Below, piece after piece: positions 1 to 7,306 of a stretch of DNA of 9,529 bases (positions within the stretch are counted from its first letter, which is position 1; each line of letters opens with the position of its first letter). Source of the stretch: JBOGDS01 sp050743075 (GTDB lineage: Bacteria > Actinomycetota > Actinomycetes > Jiangellales > Jiangellaceae). The notes under the pieces are model-generated. The model was given only the letters and a program-made list of their open reading frames with translations. It searched no databases and was not told the origin of the DNA. The stretch covers positions 1-9,529 of the forward strand of contig JBOGDS010000115.1 of the NCBI GenBank assembly GCA_050743075.1. Reading direction: 5' to 3'. Made by a program: the position numbers and the translations under genes.

Positions 1-2
1 GG

Positions 3-1709
3 TCACGGCGTCACGGCCTCGGGCGACGGGAGCCGGTCCGTTGTCGGGCCCGCCGCGGACCAGGCGCCGTGCCCGTCGGCGGCCGAGACCGCCATGACGA
101 GCGCCGCGATCGCCACCGCCAGCACGACGAACGCCGCCGTTCCCGCCAGCGCCATCACGGCGAGCAGCGCCGGGCGCAGGACGCTGCCCAGCACAGCTGA
201 CGACGCCCACGTCGCCGGCGGCGTGCGCAGGTGACGTAGCCGGTAGACCAGGTCGTACAAGTGCAGGCCGACCACTGCGAGCACCAGGTACGCGGCGACG
301 TCGGCGCCGGTACCGAGCTGCGCGGCCACGACCAGGACCACGGTGCATTCGACGACCCGCGCCGCCGCCGGCAGCAGCCACGCGAGCCGCCCACCGACCC
401 AGGCCAAGGCGGGCTCGGAGCGGACCAGCAGGGGCGCCTCGGCCAACAGCGCCAGGTCACGACGCGCGGCTGCCGTCACAGCGACGCGCTCGGACATCGA
501 CCGCAGGACCCGGCCGGTCGTGGTGTAGAGCGCGGCCACGACGCCGGTCGCGAGCAGGGCGACGAACACCTCCCGGGCGCCCAGCAGGGCCGCCACTACG
601 GAGATCACCAGCCAGCGCTCGCCGATCGGCATGATCACGACCCGCTTGGCCCACATCAGGGCAGTGCGCCGGTTCGTCCGCTCCGACAGCCGGGCCGCGC
701 CGCGGCCGACGGCGCGCAGACCGCCGCCCTCCTCGGTGACGGAGCCGGCGTCCTGCCGCAGGGCGAAGCCGAAGTCCACGTGGTGGCGCACGACGAGCAG
801 AGCCAGGGCCGCCCCGGCGAGCAGCCAGAGGTCCTCGCCAGACCTGGCCGCGCCGACCGCGAGCCCGGCGTAGGCCGCGAACTCCTTGACCCGGTCGGAG
901 ACAGCGTCGAGCCACGCCCCGAACGCCGAGTACTGGCGGGTGTAGCGGGCCACCTCGCCGTCGACGCAGTCGAGAACCAGCGAGACCTGTAGGAGCACAG
1001 CGCCGGCCACCAGCGCCCACGCGGAGCCGACCGCGAACAGAGCGGCGGCAACGAGGCCAACGAGCAGTGAGAGGGCGGTGATCGGGTCCGGCCGCAGCCG
1101 CACCCGCAGCGCCAGTGCCGTCACCCATCGTGAGACCCGCCGCAGCACGAAGGTCGAGTAGAACCCGTCGCCGGAGCGGGCAGACGCCGCGAGGCGCAGC
1201 CGGTGCTCGTCGAGGGCGTCGGCCCGCCGGGCGAGCGCGCTCGTGCCTCCGGCGTCGTCAGCGAAGCCGACGACGTACGGGCCGGGGTCCACCCGGTGTA
1301 GCGGCACGCCAGCGGCTTCCAACCGCGCGACCAGCAACGACGTACGACGCGCCGCCCCGGCGGCGGCCAGCTCCCGCGCCGCGTCCAAGGCTGCGGCAAG
1401 GTCGCCCGGTCCTACCCGCAACACGCCGCGCACGCCCTCGACGTCGTCGAGCACGGCGGAACCCCACCGGGAGTCGGCGACGGTGTCGCCGACCGGAGAC
1501 GCGTGGCCGACGTATGCGCCGTCGACGACCCCGACGGCACCTGTCGCGGCGGCCAGCGTGTCGGCGACCTCCGTCCAGGTCGTGGCGCGCCGGACCTCAC
1601 CGGCGGCGCCGTGAACCTGCCGATGCATGCGTTCGGTGTCGGAGAGGTCGACCGCTGCCGGTGCACCGACCGGGGCGAGCACCACGACCGACGGCGACGC
1701 CGTACCCAT
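3..1709 (-). CDS. CDP-alcohol phosphotransferase with N-terminal extension and DUF5941-like membrane C-terminus
   Basis: This integral membrane enzyme of 568 aa should transfer a phospho-alcohol from a CDP-alcohol donor to an acceptor, making a phosphodiester lipid or polymer precursor at the membrane. The family signature is complete: D247, D250-G251, A254-R255, G264, D268 and D272 with canonical spacing, followed by several hydrophobic segments (about 209-247, 274-308, 364-400, 453-484 and 508-541). Residues 1-180 form a soluble alanine/valine-rich domain that I do not recognise. The C-terminal part, with MPIGERW near 360-366 and YDLVYRLRHL near 485-494, looks like the DUF5941 region that actinobacteria append to this family. 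I chose the ATG at 1709 because GGGGG lies four bases upstream and because the longer reading frame runs through the divergent phosphodiesterase gene. It ends in TGA at the window edge. The alcohol substrate cannot be told; inositol phosphate, glycerol phosphate or a sugar alcohol are possible. Confidence 0.88.
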   Translation of the reverse strand: MGTASPSVVVLAPVGAPAAVDLSDTERMHRQVHGAAGEVRRATTWTEVADTLAAATGAVGVVDGAYVGHASPVGDTVADSRWGSAVLDDVEGVRGVLRVGPGDLAAALDAARELAAAGAARRTSLLVARLEAAGVPLHRVDPGPYVVGFADDAGGTSALARRADALDEHRLRLAASARSGDGFYSTFVLRRVSRWVTALALRVRLRPDPITALSLLVGLVAAALFAVGSAWALVAGAVLLQVSLVLDCVDGEVARYTRQYSAFGAWLDAVSDRVKEFAAYAGLAVGAARSGEDLWLLAGAALALLVVRHHVDFGFALRQDAGSVTEEGGGLRAVGRGAARLSERTNRRTALMWAKRVVIMPIGERWLVISVVAALLGAREVFVALLATGVVAALYTTTGRVLRSMSERVAVTAAARRDLALLAEAPLLVRSEPALAWVGGRLAWLLPAAARVVECTVVLVVAAQLGTGADVAAYLVLAVVGLHLYDLVYRLRHLRTPPATWASSAVLGSVLRPALLAVMALAGTAAFVVLAVAIAALVMAVSAADGHGAWSAAGPTTDRLPSPEAVTP

Positions 1710-1794
1710 GAAACCCCCGGGTGGATCACGCTGTGGACGGCGGACAGGGTAGTCGACGGCAGTCGGTGGCAGTCCACCGCCGAGGATGGGGCCT
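1710..1794. promoter_or_regulatory. Divergent intergenic region with small hairpin
   Basis: These 85 bases separate the divergent phosphotransferase and phosphodiesterase genes and must hold both promoters. An inverted repeat with 6-bp arms, CGGTGG and CCACCG, and a four-base loop lies at 1764-1779 just before the phosphodiesterase ribosome binding site. I see no convincing -35/-10 pair, so the promoter role is inferred from gene orientation only. Confidence 0.3.
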
Positions 1795-2574
1795 ATGGCA
1801 TCGCGTGTCTTCCTGGCACCACCAGCGGTCGTCGTCGGGCACCGCGGGATGGGGCGCGGCGTGGTCGAGGGCCACGACGAGAACACGACCGCATCGCTGC
1901 TGGCCGCCGCGCGCCTCGCCGATTGGGTCGAGCTCGACGTCCGCCGCACGAGCGACGACGTCCTCGTCGTCGGACACCGGCCGGCCCTGCCCGCCGGCAC
2001 CCCGGTGGCCCGGGCGACAGCCCACGCCGCAACCGCGGCCGGCCTGCCCCTGCTCGCCGACGTCCTCGACGGGCTGCCTCCCAGGACCGGGGTGAACCTG
2101 GACGTGAAGTCGGCGCTCGAGGACGCGTCGGTACCGGCGCAGCGGACTACGGCGGCCCTGCTGGCACCGGTGGCGGCCCGGATCGGAGCGCACCGTCGGT
2201 TGCTGGTCACGTCCTTCGACCCGGCGGCCCTCGACGTGGTCGCGCGCGTGGCCCCTGACGTGCCGCGCGGCCTCATCACCTGGCTGTGGTTCCCGGTCGG
2301 CATCGCAGTGGCCGCCGCGGCCGGCCTCGGCGTGCAGGTGCTCTCGATCCACGTCGGGTCCCTGCAACCGAACCGGTACGAGCCGAAACCCCAGCACCCC
2401 GGTGTGCGGCACGTCGTCGACGTCGCGCATGAGGCGGGCCTGGAGGTGCTCGCCTGGTGCCCCGACGCCAGCCATGTCGAGGAGCTGCTGCGAGCCGGCG
2501 TGGACGCCCTCTGCGTCGACGACCTGCCGGCGATGGCGGCGGCGCTGCCGCGGCGCCGACCCGCGGACCCGTGA
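1795..2574 (+). CDS. Glycerophosphodiester phosphodiesterase
   Basis: This cytoplasmic metal-dependent hydrolase of 259 aa belongs to the GDPD TIM-barrel family, which splits glycerophosphodiesters into glycerol 3-phosphate and an alcohol. Family motifs are in order: HRG at 16-18, EN at 29-30, the metal-binding pair E46 and D48 in VELDV, the second catalytic histidine H61, a barrel strand NLDVK at 101-105, and a C-terminal VDALCVDD strand near 239-246. No signal peptide or membrane segment is seen, so it should act inside the cell. I chose the ATG at 1795 because GAGG lies nine bases upstream; an in-frame ATG at 1786 would add three residues. It is divergent from the CDP-alcohol phosphotransferase and convergent, with a gap of seven bases, with the methyltransferase. 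The pairing suggests recycling or editing of glycerophosphate-containing polymer or lipid. Confidence 0.9.
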   Translation: MASRVFLAPPAVVVGHRGMGRGVVEGHDENTTASLLAAARLADWVELDVRRTSDDVLVVGHRPALPAGTPVARATAHAATAAGLPLLADVLDGLPPRTGVNLDVKSALEDASVPAQRTTAALLAPVAARIGAHRRLLVTSFDPAALDVVARVAPDVPRGLITWLWFPVGIAVAAAAGLGVQVLSIHVGSLQPNRYEPKPQHPGVRHVVDVAHEAGLEVLAWCPDASHVEELLRAGVDALCVDDLPAMAAALPRRRPADP

Positions 2575-2581
2575 TGCGGAT

Positions 2582-3668
2582 TCAGCCCCGGCGGCAGCGG
2601 ATCGAGAGGTTGTCGTAGTGGGTGTAATACGGCGTGACCACGACGGGGATCTCGTCAGGGCGCTGCTGGCGTGGCATCGTGAGAACGCGCGCCCTTGCTG
2701 GGACCGCGGAGCGGTGTCGGCCCACCCGCACCTCCACGATACGGCCATCCTCGCCGGCTACCCGGACGTACGCATCCCAGGTCTCGGATCCCCGCTGGCT
2801 CGCCGCCGCCAGGCCCGGCACCTCGACATCGGTCCGGCTCCGACCCAGGACTTCCGTGCGCACCCGGTACTCCCGCTCGATCTGGCGTTGCCGCGACCGC
2901 AGGACGAATGTCGAGTCACCCCGCGGCTTGACCCGGAAGCTGACCGTCACTCGACCCTCGCGGGCACGGACGTCGCTGACCTCCGCGAACCGCGTGCGCG
3001 AGCTCTCCGGAGCCGACCGCAGGCCACCATCCTCGTTGGCGGTCGCCGCGCGGTTGGCCCACCAGCGCAGTACCGGCCGGGCCAGCCGCAGCCCGGCCGG
3101 CTCACCGCCCCCACGCTTGCGGAAAACCCCGACGGTGTCGCCCCCAGTAGCGAGCCTCGGTGTCGATGCCTGCGTAATCGTGCACCCGGCTGCCAGGCAC
3201 AGTCGGCGGGAAGTCAGTACGTGCGTCCACCATCTCCAGCCCGCTGAAGGCCGCCAGCGCACGCATACCGTCGGGGTAGAAGCGCCAGCAGTCGTTGACG
3301 TCGTGGACGTGCCCGCGAGACGGCACGGTGAGGAACAGGTACCCGCCGGGGCGCAGGATCCGGGCGATCTCGACGATGGACGCCCAGAAGAACGGGATGT
3401 GCTCAAAGGTCTGCCCGGTAAGCACGACGTCGGCACTGCGCCGCGGCAGTGGGATCCGGTACGGCTTGGGCATCACCACGTCGACGTTTCGCCCGGGCCT
3501 GATGTCAACACCGGTGACGGTCGCCGCACGGCCGTGGAGCAAGTCGCGGTGGGTCAAGGTCTGCTGCGGGGAGCACCGCGAGCCGAAGTCGACCACGTCG
3601 ACCGACTGGCCCTTCGGCAGGTGCGTCTCGAGGCAGCGTCTCATCTCCTCATGTGCCGACGCGTGCAT
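2582..3668 (-). pseudogene. Class I SAM methyltransferase with C-terminal beta-rich domain, frameshifted
   Basis: The 5' part reads as a 188-aa SAM-dependent methyltransferase. It has a motif I-like VDFGSRCSP at about 26-34, acidic D55 in GVDIRPG, ADVVLTGQTFEHIPFF at 79-94 and RILRPGGYLFLTVPS at 103-117. The core then runs into a stop at 3102 because a G run (C5 on the plus strand, 3141-3145) has one base more than the family reading needs. With four Gs the frame continues from RYWG into DTVGVFRK and gives one protein of 361 aa, ending in a strand-rich domain with TPYYTHYDNLSI near its end. I infer this tail to be a beta-sandwich of a kind seen on cell-wall polymer enzymes. The start is ATG at 3668 with AGGAG five bases upstream; a longer upstream reading frame is rejected. 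It is third in the minus-strand run after the GT4 genes. The cause may be a sequencing error, a true mutation or, less likely, programmed slippage. Confidence 0.75.
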
Positions 3669-3730
3669 CGCCTCTCCTGGGATGTGGCCGGCGGGGCGCC
3701 GCCGGGTGCGGTCGGAAACTGAGCGTAGGG

Positions 3731-4738
3731 TCAGGGCCGCCGCAACGGAGCGGGCGGAGCTGGCGCCGCCCTCCGGCCGCGCCGCCAGGCCGGCTTGGTC
3801 ACGTGCCGGAAGTACGCGAGCAGGTCCTCGACACGGACAGGTCGCGGGTCGGCCTCGACGGCAAGTCGATGGGCCGCCGGGTGACGGCTCCTGCTCACCA
3901 CCCGGCCGCTGGCGGCGTCGGCGGCAACCACGAGCACGGCTGCCGACCGGTGCAGTTCCCTGGTCACCCACCGCGCCCGGACGTCGCGGTCGCTGGCGTA
4001 CTCGGTCGGGGTCGGCAGGTGCACCTGTAACGGTCCCGACCTGCCCGACGGACCCACCCAGGCCGACAGCCAGCAGGTACCGTCGGCGTCGAGATAGCGG
4101 CGGGTGGCGACCTTCCCGGTCTCCGGACTGACGTCGACCATGCGCACCAGGCGGTGCCGCTCGTCGTAGTCGTCGCGGCGCCGTGGCGCGCCGTCAGGCC
4201 CGAGGTGCTCGACCACCAGGCCGCGCTGCCGGTCGGTGACCCTTGCCACGGGAAGCCCGTCGACGAAGTACGTCGTGCGTGCCGGCATGCCCGGCATCGT
4301 CACCGGCTGCGCCGCCGGCGGCAGGTCCCGCAGCGCGTCGACCGGCCAGCCTCCGTCACCGCTGGGCGCCGCGTGCCGCCAGAAGTATCGCCACGACACG
4401 CCGGCAGGCAGCAGCTCTCGCCGGTGGAGCAGGGCGGCCTGGTGCTCGGCATCACGCGCGAACTCCAGCACCAGGATGTGCACCGCGACGCCCGCGCTGG
4501 CAAACGCGTTCGCGCAGTCCAGGACGGCCCGGGCATCGGCGTCGTCGCCACACGGAAGCTTGCTGACGACGACGTACATGCCGGCCCGCTCGACCCGGCC
4601 GAACAGAGCTGGAACGCGCAAGACCAACCGTTCGCCGAGGCGGCGCGCCCGCCCCACGTAGCGGCGGGTCAGGTGGCCCGTGCGCAGCCGCGCCCCTCGC
4701 GGGAGGGCTGTGAGCCGGCCGGGCCTAAACCCGGACAT
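3731..4738 (-). CDS. Stand-alone N-terminal-half paralogue of the adjacent GT4 glycosyltransferase
   Basis: This 335-aa protein has no glycosyltransferase catalytic domain of its own. Residues about 52-295 parallel residues about 13-260 of the neighbouring GT4 enzyme. Shared landmarks include SWRYFWR at 115-121 (EFRYFWRE in the neighbour), YFVDGL at 157-162 (FYRDGL), and RRYLDADGTCWLSAWV at 213-228 (RRFLDRQGGCWLTVWL). It stops where the second Rossmann domain, with the donor site and the EX7E motif, would begin, and ends in an Arg/Pro/Ala-rich tail. The start is placed at the ATG at 4738, which overlaps the end of the GT4 gene by 14 bases and follows GGTGG; an equivalent in-frame ATG lies at 4753. 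The overlap implies translational coupling. It may be a non-catalytic partner or acceptor-binding subunit, by analogy with the GtfA/GtfB pairs, or a remnant of a duplicated gene. The function is not established. Confidence 0.75.
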   Translation of the reverse strand: MSGFRPGRLTALPRGARLRTGHLTRRYVGRARRLGERLVLRVPALFGRVERAGMYVVVSKLPCGDDADARAVLDCANAFASAGVAVHILVLEFARDAEHQAALLHRRELLPAGVSWRYFWRHAAPSGDGGWPVDALRDLPPAAQPVTMPGMPARTTYFVDGLPVARVTDRQRGLVVEHLGPDGAPRRRDDYDERHRLVRMVDVSPETGKVATRRYLDADGTCWLSAWVGPSGRSGPLQVHLPTPTEYASDRDVRARWVTRELHRSAAVLVVAADAASGRVVSRSRHPAAHRLAVEADPRPVRVEDLLAYFRHVTKPAWRRGRRAAPAPPAPLRRP

Positions 4739-6284
4739 CGTCCACCCGGACATCGTCGCCGACGTGAGCGAGGTACAGGTCGGTCCACTCCTGCGCCCAC
4801 CGTTGCTCGGAGAACCGTTCCGCGACCTCGCGCGCCCGCTCGCCCATGGCTAGGGCGTAGTCGACGTCACCGAGGATCCGAGCCAACGCCGCACCCATCG
4901 CCTCGATGTCGCCGGGCGGTACCAGAACGCCGTCGACCCCGTCGCGGATCACCTCGCTGGGCCCATAGTTGACGTCGTACGCCACGAACGGGGTGCCAGC
5001 TCCCATGGCCAGCATCAGCACCAACGGGAAGCCCTCGTACCAGGAGCTGAGCACGGTGGCCTGCGAACTGGCGAACTCTTCGGCAGCGTCGTGCGTGAAG
5101 CCTTTGAACGTGACGCGGTCGGCAAGGCCAAGCTCGGTGACCAGCGCCTGCAGCTGCTCGGTCTTCGTCCCCGAACCGAAGATGTCGAGGTAGGCCTCGG
5201 GCACCTTCGCGGCCGCGATCGCGAAGGCCCGGATGGCGTGGTCCAGGCGCTTCTGGTACTCGTGGCGAGCGATCACGACCAGCCGACCGGTCCGTCGGGT
5301 GATGGCCTTCGCCGTGCCCGGGTGGCTGGGGTGGTTGACCACGACCAGGTTAGACGCGCCGTAGCGCTCGGCCAGGTGGTCGCGCTGAGCGTGGGTCGGG
5401 ACGACGACGGTGTCGAACGCCTGGATGTTCTCGGCGAAGACCTTCCAGGTCGGCCTGGTCGCGTCGGTCGACCGGTATGGCTTCACGGTGTGACAGTTGT
5501 GCACCATGGCAACCCGGCGCGCCCCCGGATGCCGGACGGCGAGCGCGGCGCGGTCCCAGACCCTGGAGTCGGAGAAGATCACCGGCGCCCGTGACTCGGC
5601 GAGGACGTCGTCGGCCCACCGCGCGAACAGGTCGCCGAACTCCTCGTAGGCCACCGGCGGGCTACTGTGCACAACCGCCGCGCCGTCGGTGGTCCCAGCA
5701 GTCAGCCAGACCGTGAGCCAGCATCCGCCCTGACGGTCGAGGAACCGGCGCAGCGTGGCCTTGTTGGTGGCCGGGTTGACCTGGTCGACGTAGACGATCC
5801 GACCATGCACGTCGAAGTACTCCCGCGACGTGGTGCGGCGGGCCGGATCTACGCGATCGATGCGGTGTAGGACCCCGTCGGGGGCGAAGAACTTGTTCTT
5901 GACCAGCAGCCCGTCCCGGTAGAAGCGGACAACCGTGCCTCCATCACCCCAGGCCGCAGGGAATGCCGTCAGGCCCGATTCGCGGGTGGCCGTGGCGCCC
6001 GGAGCAACAGCACCGGCCTGACCGCCGGGGGGCGCCTCCCGCCAGAAGTAGCGGAACTCGACCGAGGGTGGCAGTTTCCAGATCTTGCGAAGCTCTGCCT
6101 CCTCAACGTCTTCGCGGAGGCGGTGCGCGGACAGCAGGATCCGCACCTTGACGCCCTGCTCGGCAAGGAGGCGGGCCCGCGACAGGATGACCCGGGTCAC
6201 GCCGCCGCGTTCGACCGCGACGGAGCCGAAGAAGAAGACGGCTTCGCCTGTATCACGGCTGGCCTCGAGATTCGCCTGGTCCAC
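4725..6284 (-). CDS. GT4-family glycosyltransferase, TagE/TarM-like
   Basis: This 519-aa retaining GT-B enzyme resembles poly(glycerol-phosphate) alpha-glucosyltransferases. The N-terminal Rossmann half begins at VFFFGSVAVERGGV (16-29) and is interrupted by a strand-rich insert at about 75-215, as in TarM-type enzymes. VHNCH at 261-265 matches the VxHNxH strand of that group. The C-terminal donor domain shows R340 and K345 in the IARHEYQKRLD segment, GSG at 370-372, YEGFP at 416-420 and YGPSEVI at 440-446. The second glutamate of the EX7E motif is a leucine, L425 (codon CTG), eight residues after E417. The GTG at 6284 is chosen because AAGGAGG lies 14 bases and AAGGA six bases upstream; ATGs at 6329 and 6371 lack good sites. 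The ORF ends in a duplicated DDVRV pair overlapping the next gene. The substrate is probably a nucleotide sugar added to a wall polymer; the leucine makes full activity uncertain. Confidence 0.85.
   Translation of the reverse strand: MDQANLEASRDTGEAVFFFGSVAVERGGVTRVILSRARLLAEQGVKVRILLSAHRLREDVEEAELRKIWKLPPSVEFRYFWREAPPGGQAGAVAPGATATRESGLTAFPAAWGDGGTVVRFYRDGLLVKNKFFAPDGVLHRIDRVDPARRTTSREYFDVHGRIVYVDQVNPATNKATLRRFLDRQGGCWLTVWLTAGTTDGAAVVHSSPPVAYEEFGDLFARWADDVLAESRAPVIFSDSRVWDRAALAVRHPGARRVAMVHNCHTVKPYRSTDATRPTWKVFAENIQAFDTVVVPTHAQRDHLAERYGASNLVVVNHPSHPGTAKAITRRTGRLVVIARHEYQKRLDHAIRAFAIAAAKVPEAYLDIFGSGTKTEQLQALVTELGLADRVTFKGFTHDAAEEFASSQATVLSSWYEGFPLVLMLAMGAGTPFVAYDVNYGPSEVIRDGVDGVLVPPGDIEAMGAALARILGDVDYALAMGERAREVAERFSEQRWAQEWTDLYLAHVGDDVRVDDVRV
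4728..4757 (-). repeat. 15-base tandem direct repeat at the gene junction
   Basis: On the minus strand GACGATGTCCGGGTG is followed directly by GACGATGTCCGGGTT, 14 of 15 bases identical. The repeat encodes the duplicated DDVRV at the C-terminus of the GT4 enzyme. In the next reading frame each copy supplies an ATG for the downstream half-glycosyltransferase, at 4753 and 4738. Confidence 0.9.
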
Positions 6285-6430
6285 GACCTGTCCTTGTCCC
6301 TCCTTGCGGTGGCGGGCCAATGAAAGCATCCACCACCAGGATGGACCCAACCCAACAGGCGCTCGGCCCACCGAGCGGGGTGAGTCGCGCCGGTTAGCCG
6401 ACGGTCCGGCCCTGTGGTTGGATTCCCGCC
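6285..6430. promoter_or_regulatory. Divergent intergenic region between the GT4 and TylF-like genes
   Basis: These 146 bases separate two divergent genes and should hold the promoters for the minus-strand glycosyltransferase run and for the TylF-like methyltransferase. The AAGGAGGGACAAGGA segment (minus strand, 6305-6291) is the glycosyltransferase ribosome binding site. A 6-bp stem, GCTCGG and CCGAGC, with a four-base loop lies at 6361-6376. No clear -35/-10 pair is seen. Confidence 0.35.
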
Positions 6431-7306
6431 ATGGCGAACTGGAGGAAGGCCGTCAACGCGCCGCTGAGCAGGCTCACGGGGTACCACCTGGCGAAGTCGC
6501 GTCGGCCCGACGCCCCGGAGGCACGCAGCGTGGAGACACTGGCGAAGGCGGCCAAGCGCCTTGACGCCGTCGCTTCGAAGCTGGAGAGGGCCGCCGGGCC
6601 AGCCAAGCCGGCCAAGGCGGCGGCGAAGCGGGAGTTCCCGGGCGACTACGACGAGGACTTCCGCGAGATCATCACCGCTGTGCGGCCGTACACGATGACC
6701 GGCAGTGACAAGCTGCACGCGCTCATCGCCGCAACGAAGTACATCCAGCAGCACGCCATTCCCGGCGACGTCGTGGAATGTGGGGTCTGGCGCGGCGGAT
6801 CCATGCACGCTGTCGCCCGAGTACTCGACGCGGCGGGCGACCGCTCTCGTGACCTGTACCTGTTCGACACATTCGAGGGCATGCCGCCGCCCACCGAGAA
6901 GGACCGCAGGATCGACGGCAGGTCCGCCGAGACGCTGCTCGCGGCCAGCGACAAGACGGCGAACGTGTGGGCGTACGCGACTCTGGAGGACGTGCAAGCG
7001 GGCTTCCAGAACGTGCCCTACCCGACCGAGCGCATCCACTACGTGCAGGGCAAGGTCGAAGACACCATCCCCGACCATGCGCCTGAGCAGATCTCGCTGC
7101 TACGGCTGGACACAGACTGGTACGAGTCGACCCGCCACGAGCTCGAGCACCTGTACCAGCGCCTGGTCTCGGGCGGCGTGCTGATCATCGACGACTATGG
7201 GTGGTGGCAGGGCTCACGCGACGCCACCGAGGAGTTCCTCCGCACGACCGGCGAGCGGCTGCTGCTCGTCCGCGCGGGCACCGGCCGGATTGCGGTCAAG
7301 CCCTGA
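6431..7306 (+). CDS. TylF/MycF-family SAM-dependent O-methyltransferase
   Basis: This 291-aa enzyme belongs to the macrocin O-methyltransferase family, which methylates sugar hydroxyls using SAM and a divalent metal. Hallmarks are the SAM-binding ECGVWRGGS at 116-124, DTFEGMPPPT at 146-155, the metal/catalytic DTDWYEST at 227-234, and the IIDDYGWWQG strand at 252-261. The first 70 residues are an extension containing LSRLTGYHL at 12-20 and a charged Ala/Lys helix at about 34-68 that may form a coiled coil; it makes the protein longer than the roughly 250 aa I associate with the family. The ATG at 6431 has only a weak upstream site, but the NAPLSRLTGY start looks natural. It is divergent from the GT4 gene and convergent with the epimerase remnant, overlapping it by 11 bases. 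In this context it probably methylates a glycan residue of the polymer. Confidence 0.9.
   Translation: MANWRKAVNAPLSRLTGYHLAKSRRPDAPEARSVETLAKAAKRLDAVASKLERAAGPAKPAKAAAKREFPGDYDEDFREIITAVRPYTMTGSDKLHALIAATKYIQQHAIPGDVVECGVWRGGSMHAVARVLDAAGDRSRDLYLFDTFEGMPPPTEKDRRIDGRSAETLLAASDKTANVWAYATLEDVQAGFQNVPYPTERIHYVQGKVEDTIPDHAPEQISLLRLDTDWYESTRHELEHLYQRLVSGGVLIIDDYGWWQGSRDATEEFLRTTGERLLLVRAGTGRIAVKP

Noticed and set aside
261..992. Plus-strand open frame of 243 residues opposite the phosphotransferase
   Set aside because: It is a Gln/Arg/Gly-rich shadow of a membrane-protein gene, without recognisable domains.
1710..2303. Upstream extension of the CDP-alcohol phosphotransferase frame by 198 residues
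   Set aside because: It is antisense to the well-supported phosphodiesterase gene, is Arg/Thr/Ser-rich and has no domain character; the ATG at 1709 has a ribosome binding site.
3141..3145. Programmed ribosomal frameshift in the methyltransferase
   Set aside because: A bare G run without a recognisable slippery heptamer or stimulator is better explained by an indel; kept only as a minor alternative.
2634..3722. Plus-strand open frame of 362 residues opposite the methyltransferase
   Set aside because: Its composition is that of a high-GC shadow frame with no motifs; the minus strand carries clear methyltransferase motifs.
3669..3971. Upstream extension of the methyltransferase frame by 101 residues
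   Set aside because: It overlaps the half-glycosyltransferase gene and is low-complexity Arg/Gly/Pro; the ATG at 3668 has a good AGGAG site.
4154..4972. Plus-strand open frame of 272 residues opposite the GT4 and half-GT genes
   Set aside because: It spans the junction of two supported minus-strand genes and has shadow composition.
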